DNA of 64,000 nucleotides from the NCBI RefSeq assembly GCF_047607445.1, contig NZ_JBLKRT010000026.1, positions 3,719 to 67,718 of the forward strand. Reading direction: 5' to 3'. A model generated the notes under the pieces. The model saw nothing but the letters and a program-made list of their open reading frames with translations. It was not told the DNA's origin and ran no database searches. Position 1 is the stretch's first letter. Every line of letters starts with the position of its first letter. Shown here piece by piece: positions 7,289-15,298 of this stretch. The translations under genes were made by a program, and so were the position numbers. The stretch is from Crystallibacter sulfonylureivorans_A (lineage in GTDB: Bacteria > Actinomycetota > Actinomycetes > Actinomycetales > Micrococcaceae).

Positions 7289-7794
7289 AAAAGTCACTGG
7301 GCTTCGTCGCGATGGCCCTGCTCTGCGCCGCGTGCGCCCCGGCAGCGAACACCACGCCGGCACCGGCTGAAACCACAATCACGCCTTCCGCGCCGGTTTC
7401 GTTAAGCGCCGGCAGTGGCCCGCAGGCTCCAGGGGGCACGGTGCCGGCCACGATCGGCATTACCTGGGACCAGGCCAGTAAGGACGCGGCCGTCGACGTT
7501 GCTGAGAAGGCCATGACCGACTTCGCCCGCCCGGGCGTGGAGGAAAAACAGTGGGCCAACGACCTGGCCCGCTGGCTCACGCCGCAGGCAACCGCCGATT
7601 ACTCCGCCGTCGATCCCGCCAATGTCCCCGCCACTCGGGTCACTAGCCCCGCGACGCTGACGGTCGATGAGGCGAACGGCTACGGCGTTATGGCAGCCGT
7701 GCCGACTGATGCCGGTACCTACACCGTGCAGCTGCTCCGCACAGGCCCAGAGGCCCCGTGGAAGGTCAACCGGCTCACCCCGCCCACGTCCTAA
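7285..7794 (+). CDS. Conjugation-operon lipoprotein
   Basis: A 169-residue lipoprotein. The signal peptide ends in a clear lipobox (LLCAAC, residues 12-17), followed by a Thr/Pro-rich linker and an ordered domain of about 110 residues (ITWDQASKDAAVDVAEKAMTDFARP ... GTYTVQLLRTG) that resembles NTF2-like domains of Gram-positive conjugation proteins. The start GTG overlaps the upstream stop and has GAGGAGAG upstream. It is probably a cell-surface component of the transfer apparatus; the exact role is not recognised. Confidence 0.7.
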   Translation: MKKSLGFVAMALLCAACAPAANTTPAPAETTITPSAPVSLSAGSGPQAPGGTVPATIGITWDQASKDAAVDVAEKAMTDFARPGVEEKQWANDLARWLTPQATADYSAVDPANVPATRVTSPATLTVDEANGYGVMAAVPTDAGTYTVQLLRTGPEAPWKVNRLTPPTS

Positions 7795-7839
7795 ACACCC
7801 GCACCTCACCAACCCCGTCAACGTAAGGAATCAGGTTTC

Positions 7840-9294
7840 ATGAGCACGACTCCAACAGAGGTCCTGGCCTTCCCGAACATCAAGGCCATCATCAGCGACA
7901 ACGGCACAGCCGAGGTCACCGTCGCAGGAAACTCCCGCGTCGTCCCTGCAGGGCAGACGCTGCAGGACCTGCGCGACAACGCCCTGGCCCTTGTCGTGGC
8001 CGAAGCCAGGACCCTGCAGCGCCCCGTCCGCGTCCGTATCGAGGATCCCGAAGGCCACGGCGAACTGATCGTCCACCCGGGCGGCAACGTCGAGTCCGTC
8101 TCCTACGAGCCCCGGCCCGGACGCCGCCGCATTGCCGTACCCGCCAGCACGCCCGCTGCAGCCACCGCCGAAGTCACCGACACCACTCCCGAGCCAACGT
8201 CTGCGGTGAAGGCTGAACCTGCCCAGCCGTCGGCGGAACGCCAGCCCTGGCCGCCCCTTGCCGTAGAGACACCGGCGGCCGAGGAAGCCGCCCCAGCCGA
8301 GGCACCCGCGCAGGCTCCTGCAACCGAAGCGCCGGTGACGCGGCGGAGCCTGAAGGAGACCTCCTTCCTGGTCAGCGCCCCCGTGCTGGAGCCCGCCACG
8401 CAGGGCTGGCGCGGGACCTTGACTCGCCTGGGCTTCCGGATGGATCCCTCAGCAGAGGAGCTGTCCGAGCGCGAAGACATCCGCACCGTCAGCCAGCACT
8501 GGCCCGGCCCGCGGACCATCGCCGTAGTCAACCGCAAGGGCGGGGCCAACAAGACGCCCACGGTCGTAATGCTCTCGGCGATCCTTGCCCGCTACAGCGG
8601 CGCCGCAACGGTGGCCTGGGACAACAACGAATCCCAGGGCACCCTGGGATGGCGGACCGAGAAGGGCGCCCACGACCGCAGCGTCCTGGACCTGATCGAT
8701 TCCTCCACCGAGCTGCTGTCCCCGTCCACGAACGCGGCCGAAATCGCCAAGTTCGTCCACCACCAGACCGCCGACAAGTTCGACGTGCTGCGCTCGGACG
8801 AAAACGAAGAAGGCGACCACGAAGTCACCGCAGAGGAAGTGGACATCGCCCACCAGGTCCTCACCCGGTACTACCGGCTGGTCATCATGGACTCCGGCAA
8901 CACCGCCCGGGCCGCCAACTGGCGGCGGATGATCGCCCACACCAACCAGCTCGTCGTACCCGTCACCGCCATCGAGGACCGTGCAGAAGCAGCCCGGCTG
9001 ACACTGCAGACCCTCGAATCCCGTGGTGGCCACGACGCCGAACTGGCACGCAACGCCGTCGTGATCGTCTCCGAATCCACCGACGCCAAACGCAGCATGA
9101 CCGGAGACGCCCTCAAGCGCGCCAAAGCCGAGGCTCAGCGGATCGCGGACGGCTTCGAGCCGTTCGTGCGCGCCGTCGTCCGTATCCCGTACGACCCCGC
9201 CCTGGTCAACGGGCCGATCCGTTACGAAGCGCTCCAGACTGCGACCCAGCGGGCGTGGCTCGCGGCAGCGGCCGCTGTCGCCAAAGGCTTCTAG
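7840..9294 (+). CDS. MinD/ParA-like ATPase of the conjugation operon
   Basis: A 484-residue protein. Residues 1-90 form a small domain with ubiquitin-like secondary structure potential (NGTAEVTVAGNSRVVPAGQTLQDL), followed by an Ala/Pro/Glu-rich linker (about 100-180) and a MinD/ParA-like ATPase from about 225. The deviant Walker A reads NRKGGANKTP (about 231-240) instead of KGGVGKTT; the A' motif is VAWDNNESQGT and Walker B is LVIMDSGN. The signature lysine KGG is kept, but the second P-loop glycine is Asn and the final Thr is Pro, so nucleotide binding may be altered. Position in the transfer operon suggests positioning of DNA or machinery rather than plasmid partition. Confidence 0.75.
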   Translation: MSTTPTEVLAFPNIKAIISDNGTAEVTVAGNSRVVPAGQTLQDLRDNALALVVAEARTLQRPVRVRIEDPEGHGELIVHPGGNVESVSYEPRPGRRRIAVPASTPAAATAEVTDTTPEPTSAVKAEPAQPSAERQPWPPLAVETPAAEEAAPAEAPAQAPATEAPVTRRSLKETSFLVSAPVLEPATQGWRGTLTRLGFRMDPSAEELSEREDIRTVSQHWPGPRTIAVVNRKGGANKTPTVVMLSAILARYSGAATVAWDNNESQGTLGWRTEKGAHDRSVLDLIDSSTELLSPSTNAAEIAKFVHHQTADKFDVLRSDENEEGDHEVTAEEVDIAHQVLTRYYRLVIMDSGNTARAANWRRMIAHTNQLVVPVTAIEDRAEAARLTLQTLESRGGHDAELARNAVVIVSESTDAKRSMTGDALKRAKAEAQRIADGFEPFVRAVVRIPYDPALVNGPIRYEALQTATQRAWLAAAAAVAKGF

Positions 9295-9333
9295 AACGAT
9301 CCCTACGGAACTTGAGAGTTGAGAGGAGGACCA

Positions 9334-9933
9334 ATGCAACAGACCCTGAACCCCTGGGTTACCCGCCCCACGGCTGACGATCCGGCTGAGGAAACCCGCG
9401 CTGCGGCTGTCCCGCCGGCGGCGGTCATCAGCACACCGCTGCGGGGCATGATCGAGCCAGACGCGGCAGACCGGCTGGCGTCCCGCAGCATGGCCGGCAC
9501 AGCCCGCCTCTGGGTTGTTGGTACCCATGGGGGAGCGGGTGAAAGCCGGATCGCTGACCTCATCGAATCTGCCCGTTCCACGGATCATTGCTGGCCTGTC
9601 CTCCCCAGCGGCGGCAGCCCGCAGGTGCTGCTGGTCTGCCGCGCAGACATGCGCGGCCTGACAACTGCCAGGAACGCACTCACCCAATGGGCGTCAGGCG
9701 CTGCCCCGCAGGTCGACCTGCTCGGCCTCGCCGTCCTTGCAGACGCCCCGGGAAAGACACCCAAAGCGCTTCGGGACTTCACCGCCCTCGTAGGCGGCGG
9801 AGCACCACGATTCTGGACTCTGCCCTGGGTGGACGCCTGGCGGCACACGGACACCACAGCGCTGCCAGCCGTCCGCGAATACCAACGCTTCATTACCGAC
9901 GTGGCCGCCCTGGCCACGGCAACCACCCACTGA
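9334..9933 (+). CDS. DUF6668-family protein
   Basis: A 199-residue protein. The ATG at 9334 has GAGAGGAGGA upstream, so I prefer it over the upstream TTG. It contains LWVVGTHGGAGESRIADLI, which looks like the remnant of a P-loop without the GK(S/T), and a second half LLVCRADMRGLTTARNAL ... LGLAVLADAPGKTPKALRDF, matching DUF6668 proteins found in actinobacterial conjugation loci. It probably partners the preceding MinD-like ATPase as a catalytically dead paralogue. That partnership is inference. Confidence 0.65.
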   Translation: MQQTLNPWVTRPTADDPAEETRAAAVPPAAVISTPLRGMIEPDAADRLASRSMAGTARLWVVGTHGGAGESRIADLIESARSTDHCWPVLPSGGSPQVLLVCRADMRGLTTARNALTQWASGAAPQVDLLGLAVLADAPGKTPKALRDFTALVGGGAPRFWTLPWVDAWRHTDTTALPAVREYQRFITDVAALATATTH

Positions 9934-9944
9934 AAGGTCTCACC

Positions 9945-10214
9945 ATGAACACGTTCACTGCACTCTCAACCAGCGTTATTCCCAACCCCACCCCCGTCGT
10001 CCCCGCGCAGGCCGGCGGTCTGTTGACCATCCTGAACTGGGCCTCCGGTATCGGCCTGGTCCTGGGCGTCCTGGGCGTCATCATCGTCGGCATCGGCATG
10101 GTCATCCAGCTCCAGCGCGGTGAAGGCGCACAGGCGATCGGCAAGCTCGGCTGGGTCCTCATGGGCTGCATCATCATCACCGGAGCCGCGGGCATCGTCC
10201 GCGCCTTCGTCTAA
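9945..10214 (+). CDS. Small two-helix membrane protein, VirB2/TrbC-like
   Basis: An 89-residue protein from the ATG at 9945 (AAAGG upstream). After an N-terminal leader of about 25 residues there are two transmembrane helices (LLTILNWASGIGLVLGVLGVIIVGIGMVIQL and LGWVLMGCIIITGAAGIVRAF) separated by a short basic turn. This is the architecture of pilin-like VirB2/TrbC subunits. No conserved pilin processing site can be asserted. The size, position and topology support a structural channel role. Confidence 0.65.
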   Translation: MNTFTALSTSVIPNPTPVVPAQAGGLLTILNWASGIGLVLGVLGVIIVGIGMVIQLQRGEGAQAIGKLGWVLMGCIIITGAAGIVRAFV

Positions 10215-10241
10215 GCCAGCACCATCAACGGGAGGTTCTGT

Positions 10242-10979
10242 ATGAGCCAGTCAACAGAGAGCACCACCGAAAGCAATCCGTTCACCAAACCCGGATTCAT
10301 CATTGCGGCCGTGCTGGTGATCGCGCTGGTGGCAGCAGGAATTGTCATCTTCCTGCTCCCCAAAGGACAGAGTGACGCACAGCCAGCACCACCGGCTCCC
10401 GGAACCGGCAGCACGCCTGCTGCCAGCCCCAGCGCCTCTGCCGCTGGCAGCAGCGTGTGCGGTCTTCCAACCTCGACGGAAACGTCACTGGGCGCAGCAC
10501 CGGAAACCAAATGGGAGCTGGTAGGAACGATGGCTGCTCCCACCGACCCACAAATTGGTCCGGGGAAGACAGACGCCCAGGGGATCAGATCTTGCTTCGC
10601 CCACACACCAAAGGGTGCGCTCTACGCGGCTGTGAACCTTTGGGCTCTGGGCAGCGACCCTTCAAAGGAACGCGCCATCGCCGAACAGCTCGCTGCAAAG
10701 GGACCTGGTCGTGAAGCAGGCATGAAAGCGCCCCAGACTCAGGCTCCCGCTTCATCAGTGAAAATTCAGATCGCCGGATTCAACGTCTCCTATGCGGCCA
10801 ACCAAGCCGTCGTCGACTTGGCGTTCAAGGCAGACAACGGTGCGCTTGCCTCCGTTCGCACCACGTTGCTTTGGCAGGACGGTGACTGGAAAGGCGTCGT
10901 CGCCGATAACGGCGCGCCGCTGGAAGAACCGCGACAGATACGGGACCTGTCCGGCTTTATCCCGTGGAGTGGAGCATGA
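10242..10979 (+). CDS. Single-pass membrane protein, VirB8/TcpC-like
   Basis: A 245-residue protein with an N-terminal cytosolic tail, one membrane helix (PGFIIAAVLVIALVAAGIVIFLL, about residues 18-40), a Pro/Ala/Ser linker and an outside domain of about 170 residues. The last part (VKIQIAGFNVSYAANQAVVDLAFKADNGALASVRTTLLWQDGDWKGV) resembles the NTF2-like fold of VirB8/TcpC channel proteins. GGGAGG precedes the start. Its stop overlaps the ATG of the next gene. Assignment is by topology and context. Confidence 0.65.
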   Translation: MSQSTESTTESNPFTKPGFIIAAVLVIALVAAGIVIFLLPKGQSDAQPAPPAPGTGSTPAASPSASAAGSSVCGLPTSTETSLGAAPETKWELVGTMAAPTDPQIGPGKTDAQGIRSCFAHTPKGALYAAVNLWALGSDPSKERAIAEQLAAKGPGREAGMKAPQTQAPASSVKIQIAGFNVSYAANQAVVDLAFKADNGALASVRTTLLWQDGDWKGVVADNGAPLEEPRQIRDLSGFIPWSGA

Positions 10980-12229
10980 AACCCGCATGGAACCCCTTTG
11001 GGGACTGGGTTCAGGGCCTCGCAGATGATGCAATCAGCAACTTGGCGAAGTCCATCATGGAGGGAATGAGCCAGATGGTGACGACCCTGTCGACCTTCTG
11101 GGTCTCCATGCCAACGGTGAACCTGATCAGCGAGGACCGCACCGGAGCGAGCCCGGTGGTCTCCACAGTGAACAGCCAGCTGTGGCCATGGACGCTGACC
11201 TTGGCCGTCCTGGCAGTCATCATCGGAGGAATCCGCATGATTTGGGAGCAGCGGGGCGCACCGTTGAAAGATCTCCTACGCTCCCTCATCACCCTCACTG
11301 TGGTGTCCAGTCTTGGTGTGGGTGTCATCTCCATCTTGATCATCGCGGCGGACACATTCGCGGCCGCCATTATTGACCGATCCACCGACGGGAAGGGCTT
11401 CGCGGAATCGATGCACCTCCTCGTCGTAACGGGACAGACCGGTGTCGGGGCTTTCATTCTGATCGTTCTGGGCCTCGTCGGCTTGATCGCCTCCCTGGTT
11501 CAGATCGTTCTCATGGTCGTCCGCAGCGGCATGCTGGTGATCCTTGCGGGCATCCTGCCCACCACGGCCGCATTCACGAATACGGAGATGGGCAGGCAGT
11601 GGTTCCAGAAGGCAGTTGGTTGGACCATCGCCTTCATTCTCTATAAGCCGGCTGCCGCCATCGTGTATTCGGTCGCATTCCTGCTGATGGGCAAGACCAG
11701 CGGGAAGGATGCCCTGATTGGCTCCATCACGGGGTTCACGTTGATGATCGTTGCCCTGTTAGCCCTTCCAGCCCTGATGCGGTTCGTCACGCCGATGGTG
11801 GGAGCCGTTGCCGCTGGCAGTGGGGCAGCGGCAGGAACCGCCGTGGGTGCCCTTGCAACCGGGGCTGTGTCCATGGGCCGAGTTGGCAGTGGACGGGGCA
11901 ATGCAGCGCCCACCCCAGCCAGCACCAGCAGCACAACCAGCACGAACACAGGCAATTCTCCCAAGGGTAGTTCTGGATCTTCAGGCCCCCGCGGTGGGGG
12001 AGGGCAGCCAACGCCTGGCTCTTCGGGTCCGGGCGGCGCCGCTGGCACCGCAGGCAAAGCGGGAGCTGCAGCACCGGCCGGAGGTGCTGGGGCTGCGACG
12101 GGAGCCACGGCGGCGGGCCCGGCTGGCATGGCCGTAGCGACAGGCGTACAGGTGGCGTCCAGGGCGTCAGAGGCAATCAAGACGACCGCGCAGGATTCAA
12201 CCGGGGAGGGCCCCAGTGGCAGCAATTAA
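10976..12229 (+). CDS. Polytopic membrane protein, VirB6/TrbL-like
   Basis: A 417-residue protein; the ATG at 10976 overlaps the upstream stop as ATGA. About six transmembrane helices lie between residues 60 and 285, followed by a 130-residue low-complexity tail rich in Gly, Ala, Ser and Pro. This is the typical layout of TrbL/VirB6-type inner-membrane channel components in actinobacterial conjugation systems. The 3' end overlaps the next gene by 14 bp. Confidence 0.75.
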   Translation: MKPAWNPFGDWVQGLADDAISNLAKSIMEGMSQMVTTLSTFWVSMPTVNLISEDRTGASPVVSTVNSQLWPWTLTLAVLAVIIGGIRMIWEQRGAPLKDLLRSLITLTVVSSLGVGVISILIIAADTFAAAIIDRSTDGKGFAESMHLLVVTGQTGVGAFILIVLGLVGLIASLVQIVLMVVRSGMLVILAGILPTTAAFTNTEMGRQWFQKAVGWTIAFILYKPAAAIVYSVAFLLMGKTSGKDALIGSITGFTLMIVALLALPALMRFVTPMVGAVAAGSGAAAGTAVGALATGAVSMGRVGSGRGNAAPTPASTSSTTSTNTGNSPKGSSGSSGPRGGGGQPTPGSSGPGGAAGTAGKAGAAAPAGGAGAATGATAAGPAGMAVATGVQVASRASEAIKTTAQDSTGEGPSGSN

Positions 12230-13724
12230 CACCGAATACAAAGAACCGTCCTACGGCAACTGGCGCGTTCCGCGCTCAGCCGGCCTGGGCAACCTCGGCG
12301 CGATCGGCACCGCGATTGTCATGGTCGGCCTCCTGCTGGGCATCGTCAGCTTCGCCATCTGGGGCCTGATCGCCGGCCTGGGCGTCCTCGCGGTCGCCGG
12401 CGCCTGCGCCCTGCTGCTGACAGTCAAAGACAAGCACGGCCAGTCAGTAGTGGACCGTCTCGGTATCCGCATGGCGTTCAAGGTCTCGAAGTCCTCAGGG
12501 ACGAATCTGTACCGTTCCGGTCCACTGGGCGTGACGGAGTGGGGTATGTACCAGCTCCCAGGGCTGGCTGCGAAGTCCACCCTTTACGAGTTCACCGACT
12601 CCTACAAGCGCCCCTTCGCCATGCTGCACGTGCCGGCCACCAGCCACTTCACCGTGGTCTTCTCCACCGAACCCGACGGGGCCTCCCTCGTGGACCCGGA
12701 ACAGGTCGATGCCTGGGTCGCGAACTGGGGCGGCTGGCTCGCCGGGCTGGCCGACGAGGCCGGCCTGGACGCGGCCGCCGTCACCGTTGAGACCGCACCG
12801 GACTCCGGGTACCGGCTGCGCAATGAGGTCATGTTGAATATCGACCCGGACGCCCCTCAGTTCGCCAAGGACATGCTCCACGAGGTCGTCGAAACCTACC
12901 CGGAAGGATCAGCCACGGTCCGCGCCTGGGTTTCCCTGACCTTCAACGCCTCCCTGCGCGCGGGCTCGAAAAAGCGCACCCCGGAGGATGTCGCCCGCGA
13001 CCTGGCCTCGCGGATTCCCGGTCTTTCGGCCCGGCTGCAGTCCACCGGCGCCGGGATCGCCCGGCCCATGTCTGCGCAGGAACTTTGCGAGGTCGTACGG
13101 ATCGCCTATGACCCGCCCGCAGCGCTGATCATTGATGAGGCCCACGCGGCCGGCACCCCGGTGTCGCTGACCTGGGGCGAGGTCGGTCCGACCGCGACGC
13201 AGGCCAGTTGGGACGACTACCGGCACGACTCTGCGTTCTCGGCCTCCTGGACCATGACCGGGGCTCCTCGCGGGTCCGTGAACTCCTCCGTCCTCTCCCG
13301 GCTTCTGGCCCCGCACGGGGACATTGACCGCAAGCGCATCTCCCTGCTTTACCGTCCGATGGACTCCGCCCGTGCCGCAGCGGTAGTTGAGCGGGACCAG
13401 AACAACGCCAACGTCCGCATCACCTCGGGCACCCGCCCGACAGCCCGGGCGCTGGTGAATGCCCGCTCTGCTGTGCAGACCGCCCAGGAAGAAGCCCAGG
13501 GCGCCGGTCTGGTGAACTTCGGCATGGTCGTCACCGCCACGGTCACCGACAAGGAACGCCTGCCGGACGCCGTTGCTGCCATTGAACAGACCTCCGGTAC
13601 CGCCCGCGTGCTGCTGCGCCGCGCCTACGGCTCCCAGGACACCGCGTTCGCGGCGTCCCTGCCCCTGGGGCTGGTCCTGCCCAAGCACAGCATGGTGCCC
13701 TCCGAAATTAAGGACGCCCTCTAA
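12216..13724 (+). CDS. SCO6880-family conjugation protein
   Basis: A 502-residue protein starting at a GTG inside the preceding gene. Two adjacent N-terminal membrane helices (AIVMVGLLLGIVSFAIWGLIAGLGVLAVAGACALLLTV, about residues 26-70) precede a large soluble region. The N-terminus (YGNWRVPRSAGLGNLGAIGT) is the recognisable start of SCO6880-type proteins, which accompany VirB4-like ATPases in actinobacterial transfer operons and resemble a VirB3 plus VirB4 N-terminal region. The stop overlaps the start of the VirB4-like gene by one base, which fits a split VirB3/VirB4 arrangement. Confidence 0.8.
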   Translation: MAAINTEYKEPSYGNWRVPRSAGLGNLGAIGTAIVMVGLLLGIVSFAIWGLIAGLGVLAVAGACALLLTVKDKHGQSVVDRLGIRMAFKVSKSSGTNLYRSGPLGVTEWGMYQLPGLAAKSTLYEFTDSYKRPFAMLHVPATSHFTVVFSTEPDGASLVDPEQVDAWVANWGGWLAGLADEAGLDAAAVTVETAPDSGYRLRNEVMLNIDPDAPQFAKDMLHEVVETYPEGSATVRAWVSLTFNASLRAGSKKRTPEDVARDLASRIPGLSARLQSTGAGIARPMSAQELCEVVRIAYDPPAALIIDEAHAAGTPVSLTWGEVGPTATQASWDDYRHDSAFSASWTMTGAPRGSVNSSVLSRLLAPHGDIDRKRISLLYRPMDSARAAAVVERDQNNANVRITSGTRPTARALVNARSAVQTAQEEAQGAGLVNFGMVVTATVTDKERLPDAVAAIEQTSGTARVLLRRAYGSQDTAFAASLPLGLVLPKHSMVPSEIKDAL

Positions 13725-15298
13725 TGGCCCGCATGAAGCTTTTGACAGCAAAGAAGTCAAAGACAGTAAAGACAGCAAAAGCCCCGGCAAAGGAAGCAGG
13801 GCCTGGCTCGCGGGGCTGGACCGGACGGGGCGGCGGCATGGCCCAGCTGCTCCCCTCCGTCCGGGAGTACCGGGGAACCACCGTCCAGGTCTGCGGACTG
13901 TGGCCGTTCTCTTCGGGTGCATCCTCGCCCATGATCGGTGTCCCGCTGGGCCGGCATGAGGAAACCCAGGCAACGGTGTGCTGTGACCCGATCAGCTGGT
14001 TCCAGCGCGCACGGCTGATTTCCAACCCGTCCGCGTTCATCCTCGGCAAACCCGGCCTCGGAAAGTCCACCGTCGTCCGACGGATGTTCATCGGCCTCTC
14101 GGCTCAGGGAGTCCACCCCCTGATCCTTGGCGACCTCAAAGGCGAGCACGTCAAAGCCGTGAAAGCCCTCGGCGGGCAGGTCATCAAGCTCGGCCGCGGC
14201 GTCGGATACATGAACATCCTCGACCCCGGCCAGGCAGTCGAAGCAGCCCAGCTGCTGGAAGACAGCGGCCACCACGAAGACGCCGCACGGGTCCGCGCCG
14301 ACGCCCACGGCCGGCGGCTGACCATGGTCGTCTCGCTGATCACCATCAGCCGGAACAACCCGCCGACCGACCAGGAACAGACCATCCTGGACCGGGCCCT
14401 GCGGGTCCTCGATGACCGGTTCGACGGCATTCCGGTCCTGAAAGACCTGCTCGATGTAATCGTCTCCGCCCCGGATGAGCTGCGCCAGGTCGCGCTGGAC
14501 CGCGGCGACATGAACATCTACCTCCAGGAAACCCGGGCACTGGAAGCAACCCTGCTGGGCCTGACCGGGGGCGGAAAGCTCGGCGAAATCTTCTCCCGCC
14601 AGACCACCAACCCGATGAAGCGGGACCGCGCCGTGGTCTTCGACGTCTCCAGCATCGACGAGACCGAAACCGACCTGCAGGCCGCCGTGCTGCTGGCCTG
14701 CTGGTCCTACGGATTCGGCACCGTCAACGTCGCCAACGCCCTCGCAGACGCGGGCCTGGAACCGCGCAGGAACTACTTCGTGGTCCTCGACGAACTGTGG
14801 CGGGCGCTGCGTGCCGGCAAGGGCATGGTCGACCGGGTGGACGCCCTCACCCGGCTCAACCGCTCCGTCGGCGTCGGGCAGATCATGATCTCCCACACCA
14901 TGTCCGACCTGCTGGCACTGCCGGCAGAAGAGGACCGGATGAAAGCCCGCGGCTTCGTCGAACGCTCCGGCATGGTCATCTGCGGCGGCCTTCCCGCATC
15001 CGAGATGCCGCTGCTGACCTCGGCAATACCCCTGTCCCGGCAGGAACAACAAAAGCTGATTTCCTGGCAGGACCCACCCGCGTGGGACTCCCGTGGCATC
15101 GACGTCGAACCGCCAGGGCGCGGGAAGTTCCTCATCAAGGTCGGCGGCCGGCCCGGGATCCCGGTCCAGGTGGGCCTGACCTCGGTGGAGCACGGCCCGG
15201 ACGGAGTCAACGACACCGACGGGAAATGGCACGGATCCCCGGAACCGATCCTTGACCCGCCCGCACCCATCGTGCCGACTGAAGGAGGCTCACTGTGA
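13724..15298 (+). CDS. VirB4/TraC-like conjugation ATPase
   Basis: A 524-residue cytosolic ATPase that powers assembly of the transfer channel. After a Lys-rich N-terminus, Walker A is ILGKPGLGKSTVVRR (about residues 106-120) and Walker B is YFVVLDELWRAL (about 351-362); QIMISHTMSDL (about 386-396) is a typical sensor segment of VirB4/HerA-type ATPases. The protein is shorter than classical VirB4 (about 800 residues) because the N-terminal part seems to be supplied by the SCO6880 protein just upstream. It overlaps the T4CP gene by 4 bp. Confidence 0.85.
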   Translation: MARMKLLTAKKSKTVKTAKAPAKEAGPGSRGWTGRGGGMAQLLPSVREYRGTTVQVCGLWPFSSGASSPMIGVPLGRHEETQATVCCDPISWFQRARLISNPSAFILGKPGLGKSTVVRRMFIGLSAQGVHPLILGDLKGEHVKAVKALGGQVIKLGRGVGYMNILDPGQAVEAAQLLEDSGHHEDAARVRADAHGRRLTMVVSLITISRNNPPTDQEQTILDRALRVLDDRFDGIPVLKDLLDVIVSAPDELRQVALDRGDMNIYLQETRALEATLLGLTGGGKLGEIFSRQTTNPMKRDRAVVFDVSSIDETETDLQAAVLLACWSYGFGTVNVANALADAGLEPRRNYFVVLDELWRALRAGKGMVDRVDALTRLNRSVGVGQIMISHTMSDLLALPAEEDRMKARGFVERSGMVICGGLPASEMPLLTSAIPLSRQEQQKLISWQDPPAWDSRGIDVEPPGRGKFLIKVGGRPGIPVQVGLTSVEHGPDGVNDTDGKWHGSPEPILDPPAPIVPTEGGSL

